A program made the translations under genes and the position numbers. 64,000 nt of DNA from Pholis gunnellus (Eukaryota; Chordata; Actinopteri; Perciformes; Pholidae): contig OU342821.1 in assembly GCA_910591455.2 (NCBI GenBank), positions 7,068,280 to 7,132,279 on the forward strand, written 5' to 3'. This document shows positions 1 to 12,420 of this stretch, piece by piece. The notes beneath the pieces are model-generated. The model made no database searches. It saw nothing but the letters and a program-made list of their open reading frames with translations, and was not told the origin of the DNA. Position 1 is the stretch's first letter. Each line of letters starts with the position of its first letter.

Positions 1-1296
1 GCCCTGCTGCGCTGTCCGGTGACAAGCGTGGGGGGACGAGAGCCAGAAGGCACACAGGAATGCAGCAGACACTCTCTGTATGTGTGTTAGTGTGTGTGTG
101 TGTGTTTCTCCCATTCCATGTACGAGTTAAGAATGGAAGAATTGCTCTCACTAGCTTGTTGGGAGCTATTCTTGTTGTTTTCTTAGTTTGTTTGCCTCTA
201 GCTAACCAGCGTCTCTTCGAGAATGTCAACCAGCCTGCTGAAACAAAAGCCTTTCACTTCTTTTTTATCTCACACCAGTTGCCCCGTTGCCTATTCCTCC
301 TTAAGCATCTAAATTCTTTATTGCGGAAGAATTTGAATACCGACCAAGTAGTCTCGTGTCACCCGAGTTCATGTCAGAAACACTAGACGTTTAGATAAGA
401 ACTCTTTTGCAAGGAAAAATAATGAAAACAGAATCAAATGGACAGTTTTTGACTACTAGTTTCGTATATTAAGTTACATAAATGTGATTAAACCAGAGCC
501 CAGGTTATACTCTCTCGCTTTGAACGGGCTGTGTGAACGGGGCTACTGTCCAAACCGATTAATTGATCCTGCTGTGCCTGATACGGCCTAGTTCTCCCCG
601 CCATTGAGCTCCTGCTGCTGTAAATACTCACAAGAGCACCAAATGTGTATAAATCCGCTGATGAAAATAGTCAGAGTAATGTTTGCTAAATGCTACAGTG
701 CCCAGCTGTTTTTAAGAAATTACTGAGTTCTTTTTTAAACTGAAAGTTTGTATTCATGAGCCGTCATTAAAGATTTGATTCTTCGGTAGGAACCGATGGG
801 TTTTGGGCTAAATGTCACAGATGGTCGGGAAGCCAACACATAAACATTAACACTAACCCGTGGTTGAAGTCGTTTTACTACCCTTAGTAACTTGTAACAT
901 GGTATGAAGCGTCATCAGCTATGCCATATTTATCTGCGGTTTAATATCTTGACGTTTGTTTTGTGACAGAATTATTATGTATTTTGTATGATATATTATA
1001 CGATACAACGTATCACACTTGTTGGGGATGAAATTGTAAAAGTCTTGGACTTATTTTGATTGTAGTCTTGCTGCAACAGACAACGACAGAAGCAGAAAAT
1101 CAATACTTATTGAAAAATCAGATAAGATAGACGGTATCCTGGACATGCCAACGGTTACGTTCCACCATGATTATATTACATTATTGATTAACAGGCCTAT
1201 GCAATTTAATGGACCCCTAATGATTTATCAGAAACAATGACACTAATCTAAAAGCTAAAAAAATGAGCTGTCCAGTTATTGTTTTGTTTTTTTACC
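1..1296. other. intron 1, no recognised feature
   Basis: AT-rich sequence without a recognisable exon, RNA gene or repeat. A 108-codon frame at 60-386 is low-complexity at its start and matches no family I know. Confidence 0.6.
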
Positions 1297-1299
1297 TGT

Positions 1300-1304
<5 letters not shown>

Positions 1305-1331
<27 letters not shown>
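1305..1331 (+). repeat. (TG)n microsatellite
   Basis: About 13 TG units, with a shorter TG run just upstream. Confidence 0.9.
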
Positions 1332-1339
1332 ACTGTCAC

Positions 1340-3170
1340 TCCTGACCTGAGCTTAATCATTTGAGGGATTATGGGGATTTGAGTCTTTACCTGCAGTGAG
1401 AAAAGGCGACCCAATCAGTCAGTCTGCCTTTGACGGCTGCAGCCTCGGACCGTCTCATGCCGTAGGAAACCGAACTGGTCCGGGCATGTCACCCGCTCTG
1501 AACCAATCAAACGCACAAACACGCTGTCGGGCAGAGACACACAGTTTATCGAATGCGTCTCCTGCGACCTCATACCACCCCAACACACACACGCACACAC
1601 ACCTACTCAAACACAGAGCGGTCAGTAAACCCACCTGTGTGTATAGTGGTCAGGCCGGAGCAATTTACTTTACCTGACTGATGATCGCTCAGGCTGTCAG
1701 AGGAGCGGCGAGGCTTTGTGGTGGATTAGCCGCCTGCAGGCCAGGGCTCGGGTTACTCCTCAGGCCCGGCTAGCGCCTAATGACACAGGAAAGGTGCACA
1801 CTGTGACCTGTAGGTGTTAGACTGAGACCTCCTCTCAACTGTGATGACCTGGCTCTGCCACCGGACAGGTTGAATGTGAGAGATGACATCTTCGCTCTCA
1901 GCACAGAACTGCTTTTCCCACGCGAGTGACCTCAAACACCAGCAGCAACGCTGCAGTCGCTGTGAATGCAGGGATGGAAAAAAAAAACTCAGAATTGCTC
2001 CTCTGTGATACTTGGCTAAAGAGTAAGTAAAAACAGTAGTTTATATCTATTTAAGCACAAATAAATATAAAGAAGTTCATTTAAACTGAACTCAGTGGCT
2101 GCTGCCTCTTGGTCGATTACTCAGCTAATTGGTCATTAGGGTCTTCACTCGACTAAGATGCGGTTAGTCTTTTTTTTTATGTTCTTTTTTAGAGGGACCG
2201 AGCTGTTAGTCAATAGTCATTACAGGAAAACTAGATTTTAAGGGATTGATCTGTGAAATGGGCCATGGTGTAACACACTATGTTAGGGTCTCCCACCAAC
2301 TGTTAGGACGACTTCTAGAAAAGATGCCACAGTACGGTACAGTTAAGATTGAGACATTGTTCGGGTGGTACATGCCAAAATAATTAAATACAACTTACTT
2401 TCTATCGTAACCTAGAGAGTCATAAGTCAGTGCACAGCAGGTCAGCAGAACAAGCAATGATGTGAAAGTAGTCTACAGGGAAGCATGCAATTCATTCGTG
2501 TGGCGTTTAAAAGAATAAATGAATAATGAATGTTTATCTCGATTTGAATGGCGCTTCAGAAGCATTCAGAGGGAACTAACTTAACTGAAACTGTCTCTAA
2601 TTTACCTATAATCAGCACCATATTACATAGTCCTCGAAAGCATCCGGTTTTAGTTGCTGGTTTGTGCAGATTTAACTGGAAATCTGTTTGGGAACATGCA
2701 TGCACCAAAGCACAGTGTCAACAGACTTGACATTGAAAATGTGCACAGAGAGTGGGAGGAACGGGACGGGGTTTAGTGGGGGCCCAGCAGCTCATTTTTT
2801 CCCCCACACCTCCTCAACATTCTCTCAGTCGTCTTTGTCTGACAGTTTTCACCAGACCGCCGCAAAATAGTATAAAGAAATTGAGAAAATAGTAGATTTG
2901 ATAAATGTTAATACTGACAGAGGTCAGACGTAGTGTATGTAAGCCTCAGTTCTTTTTTTTTAACAGTGTATATACATATGTCCATTGTGATTTATGTTCT
3001 CTTTGATATTATTTAGTTTAACCCAGACAGTATTGTGCAAAATAACATCCAAATATTTGTGTCCCTTTGACTATAATGGCTCTGGTTAAACCGCTCAAAG
3101 CCTCCCTGTCCATGTAATTGGCTGTTGTGCGGAGTGTAAACACTATCTGAGAAGTGTTGAGCCTGTGAAG
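1340..3170. other. intron 1, unique sequence, no gene
   Basis: 1340-1960 is moderately GC-rich and repeat-poor. 1980-3120 is AT-rich with short T runs. No exon or RNA gene is visible. Confidence 0.5.
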
Positions 3171-3176
3171 TGTTCA

Positions 3177-3251
3177 GTGTGTGTGTGAGTGTGTGTGTGT
3201 GTGTGTGTTTGGGTTATATCGTGGTGAGTGCTGTGTGTGTGTGTGTGTGTT
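3177..3251 (+). repeat. two adjacent (GT)n microsatellites
   Basis: GT runs at about 3177-3208 and 3231-3251 are separated by a short unique spacer. Confidence 0.9.
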
Positions 3252-3869
3252 TGTTTGCGTGCTGGCTGTTGGTGGTTCAGAGTGATTTTAACTCTGGCTC
3301 TCTTACCTAAACTGTCTCTTTCACGCACACAGAGGTTTTCTTCCAGTGGTCGTAGTAGTTCACTTGGCGGTTTTTGGTAACTGAACGTCAACCGACTTTA
3401 CACAATTATTGCTAACTTCCAGTGAATACCATAATGTTTGAGTTTTCTGGGTATTTCCTGATCAAAGACGTCTCCCAATGTTCACATTTTTCATCATTCA
3501 CTCATGTTGATTTTACTCTACGCTGATATTTGAGGACATTTTGGAGGCGTTTTATTATTTAACCTTATTTTGAAAAGCCTCAGCCTCAGAAATACAGCCA
3601 CAGTTTTAATTGAATTTAATTTAATTCACAAAAGCTTCAAGGACCCGAGCTATGTTTGTATAATGTCGATTTTTGCATCCATCAAAATTTGCCAACATGT
3701 GCGAAACGCCACGATAGGTAAACAAAGTCATGTTATTTGCACTGGGCAGCATGGAAATATAAAGTGCACTCAAAGTCAAGCTTTATTAGTCTTCAGTGGG
3801 TTTTATGCTGTTTACGTGGGAGGAATAAGTTTGTGTTCATGGCGTGAGGAGTCAAATCATGACAAGTCG

Positions 3870-4330
3870 ACACCAGCACCACATCGTGATTGGATTCTAC
3901 TGAAACACGATCACCAGTTTATTGAGTTGCTGCCACGCCCCGGTCACATAACGTCCGCATGGATTCGGCTCAAAAACGAGAGCTTTGCTAATTGGTGCAG
4001 CGATCGAACCCGTGGCTGTTTTTATAACCGAACGGCCTCTCTCACCGCTAATCTGCCCGCCCTTCGGGTTCCGACGCTGAAGGACAGGAAGGATGTGCAT
4101 TAAGGGCCAAAGTACTCGCAGTCGTAAAAAATAATGACAGCGTCTGCTGATGCTGGCGAGCAGCTCCAGTCCAACTGTGTGCCTACACTCCATTATTCCA
4201 AGACGGCCGCGTGAGTGGTCGTATCTTTTTACAACGTTCCTAATGGTTATGGATGAAAATGATGGCACACATGATGACGCCGCTCTTTCCGCGAGGCGAT
4301 AATGGCGGCCACATGCCATTTAGGATGGAA
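3870..4330. other. repeat-poor block, possible conserved non-coding element
   Basis: This is a mixed-composition block with no low-complexity tract or known repeat phrase, ending at a GA microsatellite. It overlaps the 177-codon frame (3570-4103) and an opposite frame (3897-4319), neither of which resembles a protein. It looks like the kind of intronic sequence that is conserved between fish genomes, but conservation cannot be judged from one sequence. Confidence 0.3.
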
Positions 4331-4347
4331 GAGAGAGAGAGAGAGAG
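4331..4347 (+). repeat. (GA)n microsatellite
   Basis: About eight GA units at the start of a purine-rich stretch that continues to about 4530. Confidence 0.85.
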
Positions 4348-4349
4348 TT

Positions 4350-5220
4350 TAGTAATAGCTGTGAAAGGGCAGAGAGGGGGAGAAGGAGACAGAGGGTAAG
4401 GGGTTGTATTAAACCGATTAGAGATGCGGGGTTAAGATGGCAGCCCTGTGCGCGGGTGGAAGAAGAGCAGGCGGAGGGATGAAGAAAAGGGATAGTGGTG
4501 TAAAATGAGCAGAGAGGAAGGGTTAAGATGGCAGGTCCAGCCCTGCTCTGCTCCCTCTCTCTCCCCAGGGGGTAGATGAGAGATGGGAATGCCTGTCATT
4601 CAGTGAGGGGGGAGTATATTTATCCAATCCTCCACCCCACCGTCTCCACTGACTCCCACTGAATATGTTACCCTCTTTGTGCTCTTTCCTTTCCTCTTTT
4701 AAATCTTTCATTTTCTTTTTTCTCTCTTCATTTTTTTCCCCTCTTTCTCTTTGTCTTTGAGACTCCCGTCGTATCCTCCTGTGAAGCACTGATTTGGTGT
4801 TTTGCAAGTGTAATAAAACCAATTTCAGGATATTAAAGGGGACAAATTATTTAAAAAACTCATTTTCAGTGAACGTACATTTGGGTTTCTTGGCCTTCCA
4901 ACCCACAAACTATGAAATAAGACAACCAGTCAGTTTTTTTTTTTTTTTTTTTGCGAGCTGCCTGACAAGCCATTCAGATTTGACTTCCGTTCCTATGTCA
5001 CATGCAGGTTCATTAGAATACCCCCCCCTTCCCCGTCTGAGTATCTCCACTCACGGCTTGAGAACTGCCTTTGCAAACGTGCACCACATTTTTCTCGGGA
5101 AGCCAATCAGAGTAGACTGTGCTTTTTCAGGAGGGGGGGCTTAAAGAGACAGGCGCTGCAACAGAGCGTTTCAGACGGAGAGGGTGAGTACGGTTGGTAT
5201 TCAGACAGACAGTGTGAGAA
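4350..5220. other. intron 1, purine/pyrimidine-skewed sequence
   Basis: A purine-rich segment (to about 4530) is followed by a pyrimidine-rich segment (about 4670-4760) and a 19-base T run (4934-4952). No gene is seen. Confidence 0.5.
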
Positions 5221-5229
5221 AAGTTTGGT

Positions 5230-5500
5230 TGGATTTTGGTGTTGAAAGGTCGAAGGCCACTGTGACCACACTGTGTCCTATTCCCATGATAAGCTGGGAA
5301 CTCCTTGAGCGAATTTCTTCAAATTTGGCACAAACGTCCACTTGGGCTCAAGGTTAAACTGATTAGAATTTGGTCAAAGGTCACTGTGACCTTAAAAAAC
5401 ACTTTTACACAAACGTCTAAGAGACTAAAATGATGATGTAATGACATTTTAAACTGACATGGATGTAAACTGCAACTTGACTGGTTGGCGGAGGCTTAAA
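5230..5500. mobile_element. teleost dispersed repeat with GGTCACTGTGACC core
   Basis: The stretch has the typical wording of a very common fish repeat: AAAGGTCACTGTGACCTTA, a TTTGGCACAAACGTCCA segment, TAAAATGATGATGTAATGAC, and a TTGGCGGAGGC end. I do not assign a family name. It includes the palindrome listed at 5377-5393, and a diverged second copy of the same core near 5250. Confidence 0.6.
5377..5393. promoter_or_regulatory. perfect estrogen-response-element palindrome
   Basis: AAGGTCACTGTGACCTT contains GGTCA, a three-base spacer and TGACC, which is the consensus estrogen receptor site. It lies inside a dispersed repeat, so many genomic copies exist and use at this locus is unproven. 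Confidence 0.45.
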
Positions 5501-5899
5501 ACCATGAACCGGTAATTCTAGTTTGAAGATTAAAGATGTTCCAGTAGAAACCCAAAATACGTTATAAGTATGAACCTGAAAATGAGGATATGTCCCCCTT
5601 TTAACATGGATATTTTTCTGATAGAGGCCTAATGTATGTGACAACATGGTAAATGTGTGCACTTCAAACAGTCAAATATCTATTTAAAACCGTGAACAGC
5701 GTTTGTAATGACAGCATATTTGGCCTCCATTCATACGTTCTTTGAGCTTTGTTGCCAAATCGTTTTCTTTCTTCCTCTAATCTTCTGACTCACAAACAAG
5801 GGCAGGTGGTGACGGTGTCGCCAGCAACTGTCAAGACTGAGAAAGAGAGAAAGAGAAGTGTTGGAGTTTGAACAGCAGGCTAGTAGCTATCTCCACTCC

Positions 5900-6930
5900 A
5901 ATAACAATTACATCAAGTGGTGTGTTAAATGAGGTGGCCCACGGTTCAGCGGCTGGGGCTAATCGCTGCAGTCTGCTCCCTAAAACACAGCGATAATGGC
6001 GGGCAGAGGGAGGGAGGGGGGGGACTCGGTTGCCTCGAAATGCTTAATTTAACACGGGTGCATACTGTACATTTAAAAACAAACACCAGCACGCGGGGGC
6101 GGACAGCGAGCGAAAAGAAAAGGTTGAAAAGAGATACACATCTGACTTAAGTGTCCTTCCCTTCGCTGAGGTGTGGACGCGAAGGAGCCGTCTGCTTGTG
6201 TTCCTCAGAGATGGAAACCGGCCGGCGGTGAGGTGATCTATCAACAGCGGCTCTATCTCTCCTTTATGGCGCCCTCCATCATCACATCGAAGCAGTAAAT
6301 CCTTCCTCAAACTGACATGCAGCTGCTGACATGTGGTTCCCATCTAGCCATTTCACAACTGGCTTGGATTCAGCCGAGGTGACGCTCATCGCGGCGGGGA
6401 GCGCGCCGATAGGCGATCCGGGGTCAGTCGTGAAGTTCAGAAGAGCGGCGGGTAGAGAGACTGGATGTGTGTCAGGTGTGGCAAAAGCACATGCGGAGGA
6501 GGACGTGATGTTTCCGTGCACGGGATGTGAGTTTATGCAAACATTTGAAAGGCGTGTTTCTGCATGCAAGCGGGTTCGGTTTGCTTTAATGCCGATCAGC
6601 TGTTGGATGGCAGCTGGTCGTATTTTGTTTGGGGCCGTGCACCCTGTCCGACCGGTCTGTTTTCGCCTGGGCCAGATTTCTGCTGCTCTCCGCGGCCTTT
6701 TGCTCAGAATAATCTGAGCTTGTGTCTGCAAAGTCTGTGTACATGTTGGTGGATGAATTTGTGTGTGTGCCTTTTTTCTCAACTTTTATTTATCCAGGGA
6801 GCTTTTGTTTTTTTTGTTGGCAACGCCCTGCTTTAAACTCACAAAGTTAGACTGTTCTGTAGACGATGGCAATGTGCCTAATCTTTGTGTTCCGAGGTGG
6901 ATTATTTTGGGATATATTTCCAAATAATCT
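5900..6930. other. intron 1, GC-richer unique block
   Basis: Repeat-poor sequence of mixed composition. Frames of 166 and 128 codons overlap on opposite strands (6282-6782 and 6331-6717), which is typical of GC-rich non-coding DNA. No protein family is recognised. Confidence 0.45.
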
Positions 6931-6934
6931 TACT

Positions 6935-7165
6935 CATTAAAGGGCCAGTTCAGCCAAATAGCATTTTTTTTTTGTCTCTTACCTCTTCTCTATCTATACA
7001 GATATTTCGGGTTTTGAGAATCCAGGGACAATGTTACAGTTAGTTTGAATAATGAGCAGATCATACCATCAGATTTTACTGGAACTTTTTTCTTCTAAAA
7101 AATAGTACCAATGGAAACTATTGACAGAAGTACCTGGAACATAATTTGGGTCAAATTACGGCTTT
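6935..7165. mobile_element. probable dispersed teleost repeat (AAAGGGCCAGTTCA type)
   Basis: It begins TTAAAGGGCCAGTTCAGCCA and continues with a T-run and CTTACCTCTTCTCTATCTA, wording common to a fish interspersed repeat. No terminal duplication was found. Boundaries are approximate. Confidence 0.4.
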
Positions 7166-7169
7166 AAGG

Positions 7170-8500
7170 TCCTACATTTTTCTATCTCCTCTTTCTTTGT
7201 CAGCATAAAGCAAGCATGTTAAAATGTCAAAAACGTAATTAATAATAACGTCTGCTAGTTTGAATATTTGACAAATTAAATCCTTTTAGATTGGGAAAGG
7301 GATTCCAGAGGATCACGATGTGATGACTAGATTTAATACTGGATTCATATGCACTACATTGAATTAACTGTCAGACTGAAGGCCCCAGTTTTTTTTGAAG
7401 GAGTGTGTTTGTTATTCTCCCTCCATATTGGATCCAAACTAGCAAACTCTCAGTCATAAGTCGTAAACTTTCCGTTCCGGCTCCCTCTGTGTATCTGCAG
7501 GCGCTATATATATTCACATGTTCTTGAAATTTTGGAGCACCTCTCAGCTCCGCTTATGCTCTGTAGCAGTGGGGAACCGTTTTATATGCATTGAAATTTG
7601 CCCACTGGAGGTCCCAAAAAGACGGGGCCATTACCTCACTGACTGTACGCCCTGCGCCGCACTGAATATGTCAATGAGGAACACGGCCTCCGCCGGCGCT
7701 GACACTGGAATGCTTCAGCCGGTGTGAATATGAAATACAGCATCTGAAGGTGGAGCGCCTGAATCGGAGCCCCCGGGGCTTCTAAAGGTGGCGTGTGTGA
7801 ATCCGAGCCGGGCCTCTCTTATGGCGTTATGTGCAGATCTGAGATCTCCGGTTTGCAGGCTGATGGACGAGACTTTGACAGACATTCTGTGTCAAGGGGT
7901 AGGGTCTGGGTGGGGGGGGGGGAGGGTGGTTGACGAGGCCCTACGGGGGCAGATTGAGCGGACCAGGTGGTACGGCTCGGAAATGGCATGCGGGGCGCTC
8001 GGAGGGCGCCTCTATGTTTAGCCCTTACATGATATTACATGTGCTGTTTTTTTTGGACCTGCTGTAGGATGTGAAGAAGACAGAGCTGTCCGCCTAAGTG
8101 GTTCACCCTCTGTAGCCTTTTACAATGGAGACTTTAGACTTCTTTTATTAGATGTATAACATTGGTATTGGTCTGTACTCAAGTGTCACACTTGCACTGT
8201 AAAACAGAAGTTCATGATTAGCTTAATGAAATCAAACCGTTTCGTTCATTTCAAGCTTTTGTTTCATTTTCAGACTCGAAACTTCCTCAGACTTAAAGTT
8301 CAGTGAACTCATTCAATCAAGCAGCATATTAACTGACAAGCGTGCGTTGTTTGCCGAGTTAAAACTCTCCAGCAGAGATCCCCCCTTTGTTCTTACATTA
8401 TGCAAACTTGCCGTGTGCCTCTAATACATTGCCAGTTCAAAATGTGCCCGCTCAGAACGGGCCTATCACTCGGCCTCCGGTGTAGCTGCTTGCAGCTTTC
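7170..8500. other. intron 1, no gene recognised
   Basis: AT-rich to 7500, then a GC-rich part with an 11-base G run near 7912. Several short frames exist but none is recognisable. Confidence 0.5.
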
Positions 8501-8519
8501 TCGATAACTGCTCATCCAA

Positions 8520-8840
8520 ACAACCTCACACTGGACACCGCTCTTTCTTTGGCCCTGAGCAACACACGTGCCAAGTTTGAAGTCGTTCGGATGAACGGTT
8601 GTTGAGTAAATGACTAATAAATATGTCCCTTAGATCTCCGGTCTCTCTTTATCTGTTCTTGAAAGTACCGTTGCGGTGTAACAGTTACACGACACAGCGT
8701 GTGCATGACACACTACTAATAAATGTGTCCCATAGATCTCAAGAGCTCCCACTCGTCACTGGGTCCTCAGCAGAACAACCGCCAAGTGTGAAGTAGATTT
8801 GATCAACGGTTGTGGAGGAAATCGAAAGACAGACGGAGTC
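8520..8840 (+). mobile_element. dispersed teleost repeat in two diverged tandem parts
   Basis: Two related parts can be matched by eye. TGCCAAGTTTGAAGTCGTTC at about 8570 corresponds to CGCCAAGTGTGAAGTAGATT at about 8781, each followed by a ..ATCAACGGTTGT/..ATGAACGGTTGT segment. CTAATAAATATGTCCCTTAG (8613) corresponds to CTAATAAATGTGTCCCATAG (8715). A widespread fish repeat carries this wording. The order suggests an internal duplication. Confidence 0.5.
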
Positions 8841-8849
8841 CATTTTAAC

Positions 8850-9640
8850 TAGAATAAGTGTGATGATCATGGCTGTTTCCTCTGATAGCAATAAAAAAAA
8901 CAATGTAGGAATACACTGGCAATTTGACAAGAGGACCAAACTATGTCTCCTGAAAAGTTGAGGTTTTCTCACCGGGACAATCTCGAGGGACCACCATGAT
9001 GTGCTATGACCATAGTAATCATTGTAATTATAGAAAAAGCATAGAGGTGGAAAAAAAAGCAGAGAAATGTGACGGGTTGTTTAATAAACCTGTCCCTTAT
9101 TTTCCCTTTCCTGTGAAATGTAATTAGTGTTTAAGTAAATGTTGGATTCAAGAATAGTTTGGATGTCCTCCTCTTCTCTTTGTATTGTCTTCATATACAA
9201 TATAACAAGTGCTGGTGGTTACTTGCATGCCCTAGTTGCCCCTTAAGAGACTCCATGTTGTAAAACCAACGCTGTGCTGCCATGCCGGCATGTTGCCCCC
9301 ATGTTATGAGTGACTTTGTTCCATTGAAACGCATAGAAACGCACTTTGGACACTTTTTTTGGAAGAGTTTGTCTTCTTTAGGAGCTCTTGCTGGGTTGGG
9401 AGCCGTTGGGATGTTTTGACCCAATAGAAGCCGTTGAGACTTTGCATGTGATAGTATATTGGGCCATATAGGTAAACCTCGCAATCACACACAGACCTCC
9501 GAGCTCTTATATAAGACCTTTGAGAGTTGTAAATCAAGGATGGGCCCTTTCCCACTCCCCTCTTTCACATCCCTCACATTTTCTCACATCATTTGGGCTT
9601 CTTCTTTCACGTCTCTCTCACTAGTCAATCTTTCACTCTT
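8850..9640. other. intron 1, no recognised feature
   Basis: Mixed AT-rich sequence; no exon, RNA gene or clear repeat. Confidence 0.5.
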
Positions 9641-9644
9641 CTAT

Positions 9645-9649
9645 CCCCT

Positions 9650-9689
<40 letters not shown>
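9645..9689 (+). repeat. C run followed by (CT)n
   Basis: A C tract of about 13 bases leads into about 15 CT units. Confidence 0.9.
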
Positions 9690-9692
<3 letters not shown>

Positions 9693-9869
9693 CCTTGAAT
9701 ATAATCCTCTCTCACCCTCTCTTCTCAGGGCCTTGAACACAACAAATTTTTCCGAGCTTGAGTTTTTAGCATTTCACCATCTCCCCACAGAACGCCTATT
9801 ACTCAACCAAGTCAGTTCCACCGCACTTTGATGTGTGTGAGACCTCACTGGTGGATAAGTGCTGGTGTT

Positions 9870-9892
9870 GGTGTGTGTGTGTGTGTGTGTGC
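9870..9892 (+). repeat. (GT)n microsatellite
   Basis: About 11 GT units. Confidence 0.9.
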
Positions 9893-9899
9893 ACATGCA

Positions 9900-11540
9900 G
9901 TGGTGGTGTGTGTGAGAGCTTTGCAGGCTTGTCATGGGCGGGTGATTGAGTCCAGACGTTGTGGGTTCCTCTCTTCACCGCCGGCCCACCTCCCCCCCCC
10001 TCTCCCCTTCCCCCGCTCGGTTGTGGTTTCAGAGTGTGTTGGGCCGGGGGGGGCGGGGCCACAGCTCCCTGGGGTGCAGTAAAGTGATAGGGCAGTGCAA
10101 GGGGGCTCGGATCGCCCCTGGGGAGGGAGGTCAGGGGTCGGAGTCTCGGGCCCTGCCGAGCGAGGATCGGGGCCATGTTAGTCAAGCGCGCTTCAGGTGG
10201 GGCCTTCCTGGAGGACTCATTGCTGCTTGGGCTAGCTCGCATCTGGGTTTCTGTGCGAGTGGGTTTCCTCTGTGAGTTATCATGTTCCTCCTTGTGTCCT
10301 TTTTCTGGGACAATTTAGAAAAAAAACTTGCTAATTTAACAATGTAGCAACGAATGTTATTCATAGACTATGAAATATTATAATAAGTTATCGAAAAAAG
10401 GAAAATCAGTTGGGAACATTTTCTTTTTTTTAATTACCTGCAGCTGTTTCTTAAATAATATGTCTCTTTATTGTCTATGCATTTAACAGTCTCCTGCAAT
10501 GGGAATCAGAACTGATGCATGGGAATATAGCTTTAGGCAAAATGATGATACAATGATTTAAATCAACTGTTTCTTAAAATAAATGATTATAAACCAGAAC
10601 AGAAGAAAATCCACTGTATCACAATATGTATTAATGTTGTGAAATGGTATTACCTGTGTTCAAATGTTCTATCTATATCACCCATTCCAGTGGGAAAGTA
10701 AACATTCAAACCAATCCACTTAATCAGAGAAAAGCTAGTAACTAAAAAGGAAAAAAAAATAGCACAAAAACAGTGATGGACTTTATAGAGACTACAGCCA
10801 TGAAGCAAGAAGAGGACGATGAGATGCCTGCTGAGCAGGTAGACAAAGACAGAAGGGATCAAGTTATCGTTATAAACTTCACCTTCCATCCCTCAGCAGC
10901 TCCTAAGATAGACGACAGCGAGGTCAGGCCATCACCTGGGCTCAGACACTGGCCAAACACTGGCTCTCGGGCTGAATAATGGGCTGTCACTACCCCCTGA
11001 CCTCAGCTCCGAGTCTAAAGTGTCAGATCGATATCAGCCGAGCACGGCGAGCAGCTCGCGTGACGGGAGGCATCCTGGGATGCTCTGCCTCTCTCCCCGA
11101 GGTTACGCCGGCTGTGTGCTCTGCAGGAGCGTCCGCATTTAGCGAAATTAAAAAATCATTATCATCATCGCTCTGCGTGTATAACAGAGATCTGCAGCAC
11201 CCTGCGGAATGTTCCCCAGTATACAAGTCCGGCAGGTGCTGATGGGAAATATTTTAGTCTGGGTTATTTTAACAGGAGCCGCTCTGGGCCTCCCTGGAGT
11301 TATGTGGCATTAGGGTCGGTAGAGGAGTGTGTGTTCCATATACATGCGTGCCCGCATGTATACACACCTGCAGTGTACGAACGCTGTGTTTGTCAAAGGC
11401 TGCAGATTCTATGGCTGGAACATTGTGTTGTTGTAAACAGCCGTCATGGCTACGCTAAAAAGCAGCCATCTTTGGCACAGAGGGGGTTTATGACTCGCTC
11501 TGTCAGGCCCCTGGGGGTTTTACACTGACTGAATGACGGA
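9900..11540. other. intron 1, unique sequence, GC-rich at both ends
   Basis: 9940-10270 is GC-rich with C and G runs. 10300-10760 is AT-rich. 10980-11530 is GC-rich and repeat-poor, the more likely part to be functional non-coding DNA. No coding exon is supported. Confidence 0.4.
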
Positions 11541-11547
11541 GCCCTGC

Positions 11548-11592
11548 TGTGTGTGTGTGTGTGCGCGTGCGTGCGTGTGTGTGCGTGTGTGT
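11548..11592 (+). repeat. compound (GT)/(GC) microsatellite
   Basis: GT units mixed with GCGT units, alternating purine-pyrimidine throughout. Confidence 0.9.
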
Positions 11593-12089
11593 TGACTGAC
11601 ACTAACCCCATGCTGCTGTTGCTGCTTTGACCTATTTGACACCAGAATAGCGTTGTCAGTAATTAACCTGCCTCATCCATGTAAGACAGAAGGACAGTCT
11701 CTTGTCGCAATCAGTCAGTAACGCGTCAGGAATATTCGTCTTAAAGGGCCACGTCACTCAAACCCAGTAGCTCACGGTCTGATTTCCTGCTATGTTTTTG
11801 TGGAAATAGACAATATGACAACTGATAATGTAAGTACAGAGGGAATCAATGACGTATTGAAGTCTGTTTGCTTTCTTTGTACTTTTTTTCTTCCACTTTA
11901 GGTGGAGGCTGTCAGTTTGATGTCATTGAAAGTGTAAGACCAGGAGATTTAATACTTCTTTTTAACTGCAACCAGTTTTATTCAGTGAACAGCAGGTCAG
12001 CTGGACATGCAAACATGAGACATTTGTCCACAGGTCAGCATATATATGGTGAATAATATGACAAATTAAAAATAATGTTTTCTGGCGAT

Positions 12090-12420
12090 GGCACTGGCGA
12101 TCAACTTGTCATGGTTAATAACACTCAGTAAAAACACTTTCCAAAGTATGGGAAAATAGCCCTGATGATGTCATAGTGATGTCATCGGGGTAATCTTAAA
12201 CTGGCCATTAACTGGGAGCATTGCGTTTGAATGAAATGGGCACATACCAGGCAAATGGGGTCTAATGAAACAAAAGTATTTGGTTGCGTTATGGGAAATG
12301 TAGGATCCAGTGCTCACGGAACTTTACCCATGCTAGGGACTAAAGAGTCAGGATAGCTTGGCCTCTGCTGCTTCAATTTTGACCTCTCTTGTGAGTCCTC
12401 CAACTTCATGAAATAGACTA
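12090..12420. mobile_element. probable dispersed teleost repeat (GATGATGTCATAGTGATGTC type)
   Basis: The stretch contains GATGATGTCATAGTGATGTC, then CTTAAACTGGCCAT, ATGGGAAATGTAGGATCCAG and TAAAGAGTCAGGATAGCTTG. I associate this order with a common, unnamed fish repeat. Boundaries are approximate. Confidence 0.45.

Noticed and set aside
1..400. Possible ephrin exon 1 at the window start
   Set aside because: No A-V-Y-W-N-S-S-N-like coding segment, no signal peptide in a frame leading to a donor with the needed phase.
3570..4103. 177-codon open frame, longest in the window
   Set aside because: No domain, signal peptide or family resemblance, no plausible splice context, overlapped by an opposite-strand frame, and inside efna5 intron 1.
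6282..6782. 166-codon minus-strand frame
   Set aside because: No family resemblance, mirrored by + strand frames over the same bases.
9799..10242. 147-codon minus-strand frame
   Set aside because: Contains His-Thr repeats from the GT microsatellite and Pro/Gly runs from homopolymers; overlapped by two + strand frames.
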